Below are positions 1 to 7,046 of a stretch of 64,000 nt of DNA, in pieces. The DNA lies in assembly GCF_020723905.1 (NCBI RefSeq), contig NZ_DYHZ01000006.1, forward strand, positions 1 through 64,000, written 5' to 3'. Each line of letters starts with the position of its first letter. Position 1 is the stretch's first letter. Position numbers and translations under genes: made by a program. This stretch comes from Anaerolinea thermophila (lineage in GTDB: Bacteria > Chloroflexota > Anaerolineae > Anaerolineales > Anaerolineaceae). A model generated the notes under the pieces. The model was not told the DNA's origin and made no database searches. It worked only from the letters and a program-made list of their open reading frames with translations.

Positions 1-55
1 CCATCGTCCCTACGTTCAGATGCGGCTTCGTCCGTTCAAATTTCTGCTTCGCCAT
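1..55 (-). CDS. tuf: Elongation factor Tu, N-terminal fragment cut by window edge
   Basis: EF-Tu is the GTPase that carries aminoacyl-tRNA to the ribosome. Reading the minus strand from the ATG at 55-53 gives MAKQKFERTKPHLNVGTM, which is the conserved EF-Tu start just before the first GTP-binding loop. An AAGGAGA ribosome binding site lies at 65-71, nine bases upstream. Only 18 codons are in the window and the rest lies to the left. The gene directly follows three tRNA genes on the same strand, as in the classical tRNA-tufB transcription unit of many bacteria, so it is probably co-transcribed from the promoter at 496-524. Confidence 0.88.
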   Translation of the reverse strand, partial: MAKQKFERTKPHLNVGTM

Positions 56-108
56 GTTTCTCCATCTCCTTCAAAAATTCCATTGCAACATGTACATACG
101 GCTGAAAG

Positions 109-181
109 AGCCCCCAATGGGATTCGAACCCATGACCTTGCCCTTACCAAGGGCACGCTCTACCACCTGAGCTATGAGGGC
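109..181 (-). tRNA. tRNA-Thr (anticodon GGT)
   Basis: The minus strand folds as a 73-nt cloverleaf. The acceptor arm GCCCTCA pairs with TGGGGGC with one G-U, the T arm is ATGGG-TTCGAAT-CCCAT, and the anticodon loop TTGGTAA sits on a TGCCC/GGGCA stem, giving GGT for threonine. CCA is not encoded. It is the last tRNA before tuf, in the position thrT has before tufB in E. coli. Confidence 0.95.
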
Positions 182-232
182 TTGCCGATATGCACCCTTT
201 CGGGTAAGTTTTTTTCGGCTTTTCAGCCGAAG

Positions 233-316
233 TGGGCAGTGAAGGATTCGAACCTCCGAAGGGGTGTCCCCAACTGATTTACAGTCAGTCGCCTTTGGCC
301 ACTTGGCTAACTGCCC
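233..316 (-). tRNA. tRNA-Tyr (anticodon GTA)
   Basis: An 84-nt tRNA on the minus strand with the long variable arm expected of bacterial tRNA-Tyr. The acceptor arm is GGGCAGT/ACTGCCC, the anticodon arm GACTG-TAAATC places GTA at 34-36, and the T loop is GTTCGAATC. CCA is not encoded. It lies between two tRNA-Thr genes and upstream of tuf. A 6-bp inverted repeat (TCGGCT/AGCCGA) lies in the 51-bp spacer to the next tRNA and may be a processing element. Confidence 0.95.
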
Positions 317-390
317 AGATTACCTGAACCCGTTGCGGGCTCGAAAGCGAGACGATCACTGGACCGTCTCACTTGCCAACCTGCAACTGG

Positions 391-463
391 AGCCGACGAC
401 GGGAATCGAACCCGTAACCTACCACTTACAAGGCGGTTGCTCTGCCGATTGAGCTACGTCGGC
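391..463 (-). tRNA. tRNA-Thr (anticodon TGT)
   Basis: A 73-nt minus-strand cloverleaf with acceptor arm GCCGACG/CGTCGGC, D arm with AGCTCAATCGGCAGAGC, anticodon loop CTTGTAA giving TGT for threonine, and T arm ACGGG-TTCGATT-CCCGT. CCA is not encoded. It is the first gene of the tRNA-Thr/tRNA-Tyr/tRNA-Thr/tuf unit and starts 33 bases after the promoter -10 box. Confidence 0.95.
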
Positions 464-495
464 GCTGGATTGTTAATGATCCGTAAAGCGAGCAG

Positions 496-524
496 ATTAT
501 ACCAGAGGAACCGCGGAAAGACAA
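496..524 (-). promoter_or_regulatory. Housekeeping promoter of the tRNA-tuf operon
   Basis: On the minus strand the -35 element TTGTCT (524-519) and a perfect -10 element TATAAT (501-496) are separated by exactly 17 bp. Transcription would start near 489, about 26 bases before tRNA-Thr(TGT). The near-consensus boxes fit a strongly expressed stable RNA and tuf operon. Confidence 0.75.
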
Positions 525-673
525 GATGTTTACTGGAGTGTTGTTTTTTCTTCCTGCGTACTCTGCCTGCGGGAGTGGAGTTTATCAAAACTCCGAAGAA
601 CCGTCAAGGAAAATGCCTGAAGTTCTCCACCGGCATTTTTTACCGGAATTCCAACCCTCGCCCTTTTCTAGGT

Positions 674-679
674 TATAAT
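674..679 (+). promoter_or_regulatory. -10 element before the metallo-hydrolase/mutY/pcm group
   Basis: TATAAT lies 24 bases upstream of the ATG at 703. No good -35 box sits at the right distance, so this is a partial promoter match. It would drive the plus-strand group 703-3414 divergently from the tRNA-tuf promoter. Confidence 0.4.
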
Positions 680-702
680 AATTTCGAGATCCTGGAGGTT
701 TC

Positions 703-1347
703 ATGGAGATTTTCTGGTACGGACATTCTTGTTTTCGACTGGTTGAACGCGGAATGGCTTCTATTGTAACCGATCCGTTTGATCACCGTGTTGTTGGCTA
801 TGAACCACTGAAATTACGCGCTGATGTAGTAACCATCAGCCACGATTCACCCTCACATAATTACGTGGATGGGGTTAAAGGCACTTCTCACGTGATTACC
901 GGGCCCGGCGAATATGAAATTGGCGGTGTTTTTATTACGGGGGTACAAACCAACCACCGAAACGGAAAAGAGGATACTCCCCGCAATACCCTTTATGTAT
1001 TTGACTATAATGGAATTAATGTGGCTCACTTAGGCGACCTGAACCATGTGCCTTCGCAGACGGAGGTTGAAAGTCTGGGTACAGTACATATTGCCCTGGT
1101 TCCCGTAGGAGATGGATCCAGTCTAAACGCCTCCAGGGCCGCCGAAGTCATCAGTCTGCTGGAACCCAATATTGTCATTCCTATGCATTATCACACGCCA
1201 GCGTGCAACCTGAAACTGGATTCCTTGAATAAGTTTCTCAAGGAAATGGGGCTTTCGGAAATTGAGACCTTACCCTCTCTCAAGATTTCCGGTACAGCCG
1301 GCTTACCGGAAGAAACGCGTGTGATCGTTCTGGATTATCAACACTGA
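703..1347 (+). CDS. MBL-fold metal-dependent hydrolase (COG2220-like)
   Basis: A 214-residue cytoplasmic protein of the metallo-beta-lactamase fold, in the UlaG/COG2220-like branch. It starts with MEIFWYGHSCFRL, the usual first strand of that branch, followed by a degenerate metal-binding segment SHDSPSHN near residues 45-52, GPGEYEIGG near 66, HLGDLNH near 110 and PMHYHTP near 163. The canonical HxHxDH motif is not intact, so metal content and substrate are uncertain. The start has a GGAGG site (693-697) at good spacing. It heads a plus-strand group with an unknown small protein, mutY and pcm, and nothing in the group reveals a substrate. Confidence 0.8.
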   Translation: MEIFWYGHSCFRLVERGMASIVTDPFDHRVVGYEPLKLRADVVTISHDSPSHNYVDGVKGTSHVITGPGEYEIGGVFITGVQTNHRNGKEDTPRNTLYVFDYNGINVAHLGDLNHVPSQTEVESLGTVHIALVPVGDGSSLNASRAAEVISLLEPNIVIPMHYHTPACNLKLDSLNKFLKEMGLSEIETLPSLKISGTAGLPEETRVIVLDYQH

Positions 1348-1368
1348 TCCATCTGAAGGAGTGTTCCC

Positions 1369-1671
1369 ATGGCATACAAACTGATCATGACCTGGGATAT
1401 TATCCCCGAACGAGAACAGGAATATTTTGAGTTTGTCGTTCGCGAATTTATTCCCGGTGTCCAGAGGTTAGGATTCGAATTGACGGATGCCTGGGCAACC
1501 ATTTACGGAGCACGCCCTCAGATTCTGGTTGGAGCAATGTTGCCCACACTGGCTAAAGTCAATAAAGTGTTGCAATCTGAAGAATGGAAACGCTTGAACT
1601 CACAATTGCTGGATTTTGTTCAAAACTATGAACAAAAGGTTGTAGAGGCTCATGGTGGTTTCCAGTTTTAG
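1369..1671 (+). CDS. Conserved small protein of unknown function
   Basis: A 100-residue soluble protein with no signal peptide or membrane segment. I do not recognise a named family. The pattern (MAYKLIMTWDI, an aromatic-rich middle, a second short strand WATIYGARP, then helices to the C terminus) resembles a dimeric alpha/beta-barrel of the NIPSNAP/ABM type, but this is inference from pattern only. AAGGAG lies nine bases before the ATG. It follows the metallo-hydrolase by 21 bases and ends two bases before mutY, so the genes are probably co-transcribed. Confidence 0.7.
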   Translation: MAYKLIMTWDIIPEREQEYFEFVVREFIPGVQRLGFELTDAWATIYGARPQILVGAMLPTLAKVNKVLQSEEWKRLNSQLLDFVQNYEQKVVEAHGGFQF

Positions 1672-1673
1672 AC

Positions 1674-2768
1674 ATGTTTACGCAAGTTTCCCAGCGTTTG
1701 CTGGAATGGTATAAAGATCACGCCAGAAATCTTCCCTGGAGGAAAGAGAACCCCGATCCTTATGCTGTACTGGTCTCTGAGATCATGCTTCAGCAAACAA
1801 GAGTGGAGACGGTCATCCCATACTATGAACGCTGGATGAACCGTTTTCCCAACCTGGAAACGCTTGCTCAAGCCCCGCTTGAGGAAGTTCTCCGCTACTG
1901 GGAAGGGCTGGGGTATTATTCTCGAGCGAGAAACTTACACCGCACCGCTCAGATACTGGTGCAATCCTATCAAGGAATTTTCCCCCAAGAGTTATCTGAT
2001 TTACAAAAACTTCCAGGAATTGGTATTTACACTGCCGCGGCAATTGCTTCGATTGCTTTTGGGCAAAAGATTGCAGCGGTAGATGGAAACATCCGTCGTG
2101 TGCTTTCTCGCTTATTTCAAATTACAGAACCTGTTTCTCTCCCTGAAACTCGAGATAAAATCCAAAACCTTGCCCAACAATGCCTTCCTCCCGATAAGAC
2201 AGGAGATTACAACCAGGCACTTATGGATTTAGGGGCAACGGTGTGTCTACCCCGTTTTCCTAAATGTGATCTCTGTCCACTGGTTCAGTTGTGTCTGGCA
2301 TACCAAAATAGAAAACAAAATGAAATCCCCGTAAAAACAGGCAAAAAATCCATTCCCTCTGTGGTGGTCACTGCCGCGATCATTGAAGATAGAGATCGGG
2401 TGCTGATTGCCCAACGTCCTGAAAACGGCTTACTGGGAGGGCTCTGGGAGTTTCCCGGAGGAAAAGTCGAAAACGGGGAAACTTTATCCGAATGCCTGAA
2501 GCGGGAAATTTTCGAAGAGCTGGGAGTCCTGATCGAAGTTGGACAACTGTTCGGCGTTTACCATCACGCCTATACGCATTTCAAAGTTGTTCTTCATGCC
2601 TTTGAAGCACAGATACAAGATTCTCAGCCCCCTCGACCCATTCAGGCTGAGGAGATTCGATGGGTATCCATACCTTCTCTCCAGGAATACCCGATGGGAA
2701 AAATTGACCGCTTAATCGCTCGTGAACTTGTGGAGCGAAAATATGGAAACAGAAAGTTTGTGGGTTGA
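1674..2768 (+). CDS. mutY: A/G-specific adenine glycosylase with an intact Nudix box
   Basis: MutY removes adenine mispaired with 8-oxoguanine. The 364-residue protein has the HhH-GPD glycosylase domain (residues 1-210) with catalytic Glu36 in SEIMLQQTRVE, helix-hairpin-helix LPGIGIYTAAAI near 113, catalytic Asp137 in AAVDGNIRR, and a [4Fe-4S] motif C191-x6-C198-x2-C201-x5-C207. The C-terminal domain (about 229-360) would normally be the MutT-like recognition domain with a decayed Nudix box, but here the full box is present: G263-x5-E269-x7-R277-E278-I-x-E281-E282-x-G284. It may therefore also hydrolyse oxidised nucleotides (inference). It overlaps pcm by 26 bases. Confidence 0.95.
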   Translation: MFTQVSQRLLEWYKDHARNLPWRKENPDPYAVLVSEIMLQQTRVETVIPYYERWMNRFPNLETLAQAPLEEVLRYWEGLGYYSRARNLHRTAQILVQSYQGIFPQELSDLQKLPGIGIYTAAAIASIAFGQKIAAVDGNIRRVLSRLFQITEPVSLPETRDKIQNLAQQCLPPDKTGDYNQALMDLGATVCLPRFPKCDLCPLVQLCLAYQNRKQNEIPVKTGKKSIPSVVVTAAIIEDRDRVLIAQRPENGLLGGLWEFPGGKVENGETLSECLKREIFEELGVLIEVGQLFGVYHHAYTHFKVVLHAFEAQIQDSQPPRPIQAEEIRWVSIPSLQEYPMGKIDRLIARELVERKYGNRKFVG

Positions 2769-3414
2769 AGAACGATTGCGCATGGTGAAAGAACAAATCG
2801 AACAGCGGGGAATTCGCGATCAGCGGGTTCTCCAAGCCATGCGTGAAGTGCCACGTCACCTTTTCGTGCCTGAAGAAGAGCAACCTTACGCCTATGAAGA
2901 CTGCCCTTTACCCATTGGCTTTGGGCAAACAATCTCACAACCTTATATGGTTGCCATCATGACTGCTCTTCTGGAACTGAAAGGGGATGAAAAAGTTCTG
3001 GAAGTGGGCACAGGATCTGGTTATCAGGCTGCCATTCTCAGTCGAATCGTTCGGGAAGTCCACACCATTGAACGCCACCCGGTTTTGGCGCAACGAGCAG
3101 AGGAACGCCTCCGCACACTGGGTTATTCCAATGTAAAAGTATATACAGGAGACGGTTCTCTGGGATTACCCGATAAAGCCCCCTTCCAGGGAATTGTTGT
3201 CACTGCGGCTGCACCTAAGGTACCTGCCCCTCTTCTGCAACAACTTGCGTTGAATGCATACCTGGTCATTCCTGTAGGGGGACCTGCCGGACAGGAGTTA
3301 ATGCGCTTGCAAAAGACCTCTCAAGGGGTTGAGCAGGAAGAACTTTTCCCGGTTGCGTTTGTGCCATTGCGCGGCAAGGAAGGCTGGAAAGACAGTCAGT
3401 GGTTTCCACGATAG
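2743..3414 (+). CDS. pcm: Protein-L-isoaspartate O-methyltransferase
   Basis: Repairs isoaspartyl residues in aged proteins by SAM-dependent methylation. The 223-residue product shows the family pattern: RGIRDQRVLQAMREVPRHLF near the start, the active-site segment IGFGQTISQPYMVA near 60, SAM-binding motif VLEVGTGSGYQAA near 90 and VTAAAPKVP near 150. The ATG at 2743 is preferred over one at 2722 because GGAG precedes it and the shorter protein matches the family start. It is the last gene of the plus-strand group and a terminator-like hairpin follows. Confidence 0.93.
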   Translation: METESLWVEERLRMVKEQIEQRGIRDQRVLQAMREVPRHLFVPEEEQPYAYEDCPLPIGFGQTISQPYMVAIMTALLELKGDEKVLEVGTGSGYQAAILSRIVREVHTIERHPVLAQRAEERLRTLGYSNVKVYTGDGSLGLPDKAPFQGIVVTAAAPKVPAPLLQQLALNAYLVIPVGGPAGQELMRLQKTSQGVEQEELFPVAFVPLRGKEGWKDSQWFPR

Positions 3415-3424
3415 GAACAAAACG

Positions 3425-3461
3425 AAGGGGCTGCCATTTTCCAGCAACCCCTTTGATTTTT
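3425..3461 (+). terminator. Terminator after pcm
   Basis: AAGGGG(C)TGC pairs with GCA(A)CCCCTT around a nine-base loop with one mismatch, followed by TGATTTTT. It lies between the convergent pcm and RNase J genes, touches the RNase J stop codon, and serves the plus strand. Confidence 0.65.
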
Positions 3462-5107
3462 CACAAAGACCGTGAGACTGTCACATAAATCATGGGACGA
3501 CGTCGCGTTTCACTGTACAAATACTCTCGAACGGTTTCTTCTACAACCCGACGCACATTACCATTGGCACGAGATGCGGACTGAATGATCTTCCGTCGCA
3601 TTTCTCCCATCAATTCGTTTGCATCTCTGGGTAAAAGGAAGCCCTTCGTTACGATTTCAGGATCATATACAACCGCATTGAACTCTTTGGACATAGTCAA
3701 ATGAACAAGGACCACCCCATCGCGAGACAGAGCTTCCCGTTCACGCATCAATTCAGGGTCCACATCTCCAACACCAGCACTGTCTACAAAGACATGAGAC
3801 ACAGGAACCTGCTCTTCACTGAGGCGCATCTCGCCGTTTTCAAATTCCAGAACCATTCCATTTTGAATAACCTGAATATTTTCCTCAGGCACACCCACTT
3901 CTCGAGCCAGTCTGGCATGTTGCACCAGTTGGCGTAATTCACCATGAATCGGCACAAAATATTTGGGACGGGTTAATTGCAACAGCAATTTCATTTCTTC
4001 CTGGCTGGCATGTCCGGAAACATGGACCGGAGCAATGGCTTCATAAATTACGGAAGCACCACGCGCAATCAGGCGATTAACGACGCGATAGACATTTTCC
4101 TCATTTCCAGGAATGGGATGGGAGGATAAAACCACAGTATCGCCTTTTTGAATATCAAACAGACGATTGGTACCAAGCGAAAGCCTTCCTAAAATGGAAG
4201 TGGGTTCACCCTGTGAACCGGTACACATGATTGTCACCTGGTGAGGAGGTAATGCCAGGATCTGGTCTATCGATACGACAAGATCATCGGGGAAATTCAA
4301 ATACCCCAATTTGCGCGCCATTTTCATGTTATCGAGCATGCTTGCGCCTACAAAGGCTATTTTTCGTCCATGACGCAGAGCGGCATTAGCCGCCTGTTGC
4401 ATACGGGAAATTAACGATGCAAAGGAAGCAATAATGATTCGCCCTTTTGCTTCGCTAAAAACCTGGTCGAAGGCGGCGTCAATTGTTTTTTCAGAAGGCG
4501 TCCAACCTGGCCGTTCCGAATTCGTTGAATCCGCCAGTAAAGCAAGCACGCCCCTCTTGGAAAATTCCGCCAACTTTGCGTAGTCTGTAGATTTTCCATC
4601 CACCGGGGTATGGTCAAATTTATAGTCCCCGGAGTGCACAATTAATCCAGCAGGCGTCTGGATACCCAGCCCTACCCCATCTGGAATCGAATGGCAAACG
4701 TGGTAAAACTCAACCTGAAAAGGTCCAATCTGGACCACTTCGCCGGCTTGTACCGTGCGCAGGTCTGCTTTGCTCCCATGTCCATTTCTTCCCAGTTTGA
4801 CTTCCAGAAGCCCGCGAGTGAGCGGAGTAGCATAAATGGGGGCATTTACCTGGTCGAGAAGATGATGAATGGCTCCAATATGGTCTTCATGACCATGAGT
4901 GATCACAATCCCCTTGACTTTTTCATGGTTTTGAGCGAGATAGGTCATGTCGGGAATGATGTAATCAATCCCCAACATATCATTCTCAGGGAACATAAGC
5001 CCTGCATCAACTACCAGTATCTCATCATCATACTCATAAACCATCAAATTGCGGCCTACTTCCCCCAGACCGCCCAGAGGAATTACACGAAGTATTCCAT
5101 TGCTCAT
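3461..5107 (-). CDS. rnj: Ribonuclease J
   Basis: RNase J combines endonuclease and 5'-3' exonuclease activity in mRNA decay and rRNA processing. The 548-residue protein has the beta-lactamase core with THGHEDHIG near 73-81, HSGDYKFD near 165, the beta-CASP region with CTGSQGEP near 298 and SGHAS near 362, and a C-terminal domain. The ATG at 5107 is chosen over the TTG at 5125: the protein then starts MSNGILRVIPLGGLGEVG as in other RNase J proteins, with GAGG about 12 bases upstream. It lies downstream of dnaA on the same strand, with a hairpin and a promoter-like -10 box between them. Confidence 0.95.
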   Translation of the reverse strand: MSNGILRVIPLGGLGEVGRNLMVYEYDDEILVVDAGLMFPENDMLGIDYIIPDMTYLAQNHEKVKGIVITHGHEDHIGAIHHLLDQVNAPIYATPLTRGLLEVKLGRNGHGSKADLRTVQAGEVVQIGPFQVEFYHVCHSIPDGVGLGIQTPAGLIVHSGDYKFDHTPVDGKSTDYAKLAEFSKRGVLALLADSTNSERPGWTPSEKTIDAAFDQVFSEAKGRIIIASFASLISRMQQAANAALRHGRKIAFVGASMLDNMKMARKLGYLNFPDDLVVSIDQILALPPHQVTIMCTGSQGEPTSILGRLSLGTNRLFDIQKGDTVVLSSHPIPGNEENVYRVVNRLIARGASVIYEAIAPVHVSGHASQEEMKLLLQLTRPKYFVPIHGELRQLVQHARLAREVGVPEENIQVIQNGMVLEFENGEMRLSEEQVPVSHVFVDSAGVGDVDPELMREREALSRDGVVLVHLTMSKEFNAVVYDPEIVTKGFLLPRDANELMGEMRRKIIQSASRANGNVRRVVEETVREYLYSETRRRPMIYVTVSRSL

Positions 5108-5132
5108 AAAAATATTTAACCTCAATGATCTT

Positions 5133-5166
5133 AATAAAATCGCCCCGGCTTATTTCAGCCAGGGCG
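5133..5166 (-). terminator. Terminator-like hairpin between dnaA and rnj, possible attenuator
   Basis: On the minus strand CGCCCTGGCT pairs with AGCCGGGGCG over ten base pairs (one G-U) around a six-base loop, followed by ATTTTATT. It lies 26 bases before the RNase J start and downstream of a TATAAT box at 5238-5233. It either ends dnaA transcripts or acts as a leader attenuator of rnj. Sequence alone cannot decide. Confidence 0.6.
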
Positions 5167-5232
5167 TAAACGTCCTGAAATGTCCAAAACCTGCGTTTCA
5201 GAGCACCGGTTGCCCGGCTTACTAACAGGTAT

Positions 5233-5238
5233 ATTATA
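5233..5238 (-). promoter_or_regulatory. -10 element upstream of rnj
   Basis: TATAAT on the minus strand, just after the dnaA stop codon. The hexamer 17 bp upstream (TATTTT) is a weak -35. If used, the rnj transcript has a leader of about 120 bases containing the hairpin at 5141-5166. Confidence 0.4.
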
Positions 5239-5261
5239 CCACAAAATCAACCCCAAAAATA

Positions 5262-6605
5262 TTAAGCCATGACCGTAGCACGACCATACAATCTTTCGCG
5301 AATGGCGAAAATCTTTCTGCGCAGACGATCATCGCGCTCGATCATGTCAGCAACTTTTTCGCAAGCGTACATAACAGTGGTATGATCCCGTCCACCCAGG
5401 GCTTCACCAATTTGCGGTAAAGAAGCGTTCGCTTCCTCTCTCATCAGGTACATAGCCACCTGTCGGGGCAGAGCCACATCACGGGAACGGCTTCTGCCAA
5501 GCAGTTCGTCCATCGAAATGCCAAATTCGCTGGCAACCACTTCCAGTACTTGAGAAGATTCCAGATGAGTGCGATTGGGCAGCATATCCGCGAGGGCAGT
5601 ATGCACCAACTGGGGAGATAAAGGCATTCCCGATAAATCCGAAAATGCCAGTACCCGAGTCAAGGCACCTTCTAATTCTCGAATGTTGGACTGGACTAAG
5701 CGAGCAATACTTTCAAGGATCGGGTACGGCACTTCTTTGTTATTCCGTTCCGCCTTTGAACGCAAAATGGCAATCCTTGTTTCCAAATCGGGAGGTTGAA
5801 TATCAACGGTTAATCCCCATTCGAAACGGGAACGAAGACGTTCTTCGAGGGTGACCAGGGCTTTAGGAGAACGATCGGAAGAAATCACAATCTGTTTATC
5901 CTGCCCATGAAGGGTATTGAAGGTATGGAAAAATTCTTCCTGAGTGGACTCTTTTCCCGCAATAAACTGGATGTCATCAATGAGGAGCACATCCATCTTT
6001 CGGTAACGCTCACGGAAAGCCTGAGTGGTATGAGAACGAATGGCGTTGATCAAATCGTTGGTAAACTCTTCCGACGACACATAGAGGACTTGCAAACCTC
6101 TTGCCTGGGCAGCATTTCCAATGGCATGTAACAGGTGAGTTTTCCCTAATCCAACACCACCATATAGAAAGAGCGGGTTATAGGCTTTGGCAGGACTTTC
6201 AGCAACCGCCATACAGGCAGCGTGTGCCATCCGGTTGCTGGTCCCAACAATAAAATTATCAAAGGTGTAGCGAGGGTTGATGGTATTGGGACCATTTCTT
6301 GGAGCCACCTGCTGGAAACTCTCAACAAAATTTTCTTCTTCGGGTAGATCCATCTCATCACGATGCCAAACCACGAACCTGACCACTGGAGTTGTGCCAG
6401 TCAACCCTTCCAGAATTTTTTGTACAGAACCAGTCAAGCGACTTTCCAGCCAGTCTCGAGCATATGCATTAGGCACGCCGATGATAAATTCTCCCCCTTC
6501 AGATGAAATCAACTGTGCATCTTTTACCCACGTATCAAAGGATGCTTTGTTCATTTCCATTTGCAATTGTCCGAGGGTTGCTTGCCATGCTTGCTGTGGG
6601 TTCAT
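5262..6605 (-). CDS. dnaA: Chromosomal replication initiator protein DnaA
   Basis: DnaA binds the origin and opens it in an ATP-dependent way. The 447-residue protein has domain I (1-80, starting MNPQQAWQATLGQLQ), a short acidic linker, an AAA+ domain with Walker A GGVGLGKTH, Walker B LLIDDIQFI and sensor ERLRSRFEWG, and the C-terminal DNA-binding domain with the signature GGRDHTTVMYA. The ATG at 6605 is chosen because GGAGG precedes it by eight bases; an in-frame upstream extension has no such site. dnaN is not next to it; RNase J follows instead. The 441 bases upstream hold no convincing DnaA boxes. Confidence 0.97.
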   Translation of the reverse strand: MNPQQAWQATLGQLQMEMNKASFDTWVKDAQLISSEGGEFIIGVPNAYARDWLESRLTGSVQKILEGLTGTTPVVRFVVWHRDEMDLPEEENFVESFQQVAPRNGPNTINPRYTFDNFIVGTSNRMAHAACMAVAESPAKAYNPLFLYGGVGLGKTHLLHAIGNAAQARGLQVLYVSSEEFTNDLINAIRSHTTQAFRERYRKMDVLLIDDIQFIAGKESTQEEFFHTFNTLHGQDKQIVISSDRSPKALVTLEERLRSRFEWGLTVDIQPPDLETRIAILRSKAERNNKEVPYPILESIARLVQSNIRELEGALTRVLAFSDLSGMPLSPQLVHTALADMLPNRTHLESSQVLEVVASEFGISMDELLGRSRSRDVALPRQVAMYLMREEANASLPQIGEALGGRDHTTVMYACEKVADMIERDDRLRRKIFAIRERLYGRATVMA

Positions 6606-7046
6606 GCGACACACCTCCAAAGTTTTTTCGGTCAAAGACAATAGGGGCAGATAAACCCGCTGCATTTCTCAAACGCAGCGGGAAAGATCCCTGCATATTC
6701 GCCTGTATCCGTTTGGGACGAAACCACCAACCCCTTATCGTCAGTAAAAATTTTATCAAATGGACGGGATTGGAGCAAGTCGAAAAGCCTACGGGCGCTT
6801 AAAAAAATACCGAATTTTAAGTTTATGGTTCTTAAAAAAACCTCTTCAAATTTTTTAAGACTTTTTGCTGCCGCTCTTGCCACCTCCCCAATATATACAA
6901 TTTTGGAAACGGTAACACCACCACATATGGGGTTTACTATCTCATTTTCACTTATGCAGACTAAATATCGGCGTAGAAATTTTTACGTCCTCTTACAAAA
7001 GCCCATTCAATCAGTCAGAATCAAAAGCCTCTTTTTGCAATGAAAA
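6606..7046. other. Gene-free region upstream of dnaA
   Basis: This 441-base stretch holds the dnaA ribosome binding site and is AT-rich, with two CTTAAAAAAA tracts (6799 and 6831). No plausible gene is seen on either strand. Loose DnaA-box resemblances are TTATCGTCA (6735) and TTATGCAGA (6953), each two mismatches from TTATCCACA, so an origin cannot be claimed. A weak -10-like TATATT on the minus strand at 6890-6895 could belong to a dnaA promoter. Confidence 0.5.

Noticed and set aside
201-231. Transcription terminator between tRNA-Tyr and tRNA-Thr(GGT)
   Set aside because: The TCGGCT/AGCCGA hairpin has its T tract before it on the plus strand, so it fits termination on neither strand.
576-593. 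Perfect 7-bp inverted repeat GGAGTTT/AAACTCC
   Set aside because: No T tract follows on either strand and it lies upstream of both divergent promoters, so a terminator or known operator is not supported.
437-769. Frame spanning the tRNA-Thr gene, the promoter region and the start of the metallo-hydrolase gene
   Set aside because: Covers a tRNA and two promoters in the wrong frame; no protein pattern.
6606-7046. Replication origin next to dnaA
   Set aside because: Only two loose, two-mismatch DnaA-box resemblances and AT tracts are present, with no cluster of good boxes.
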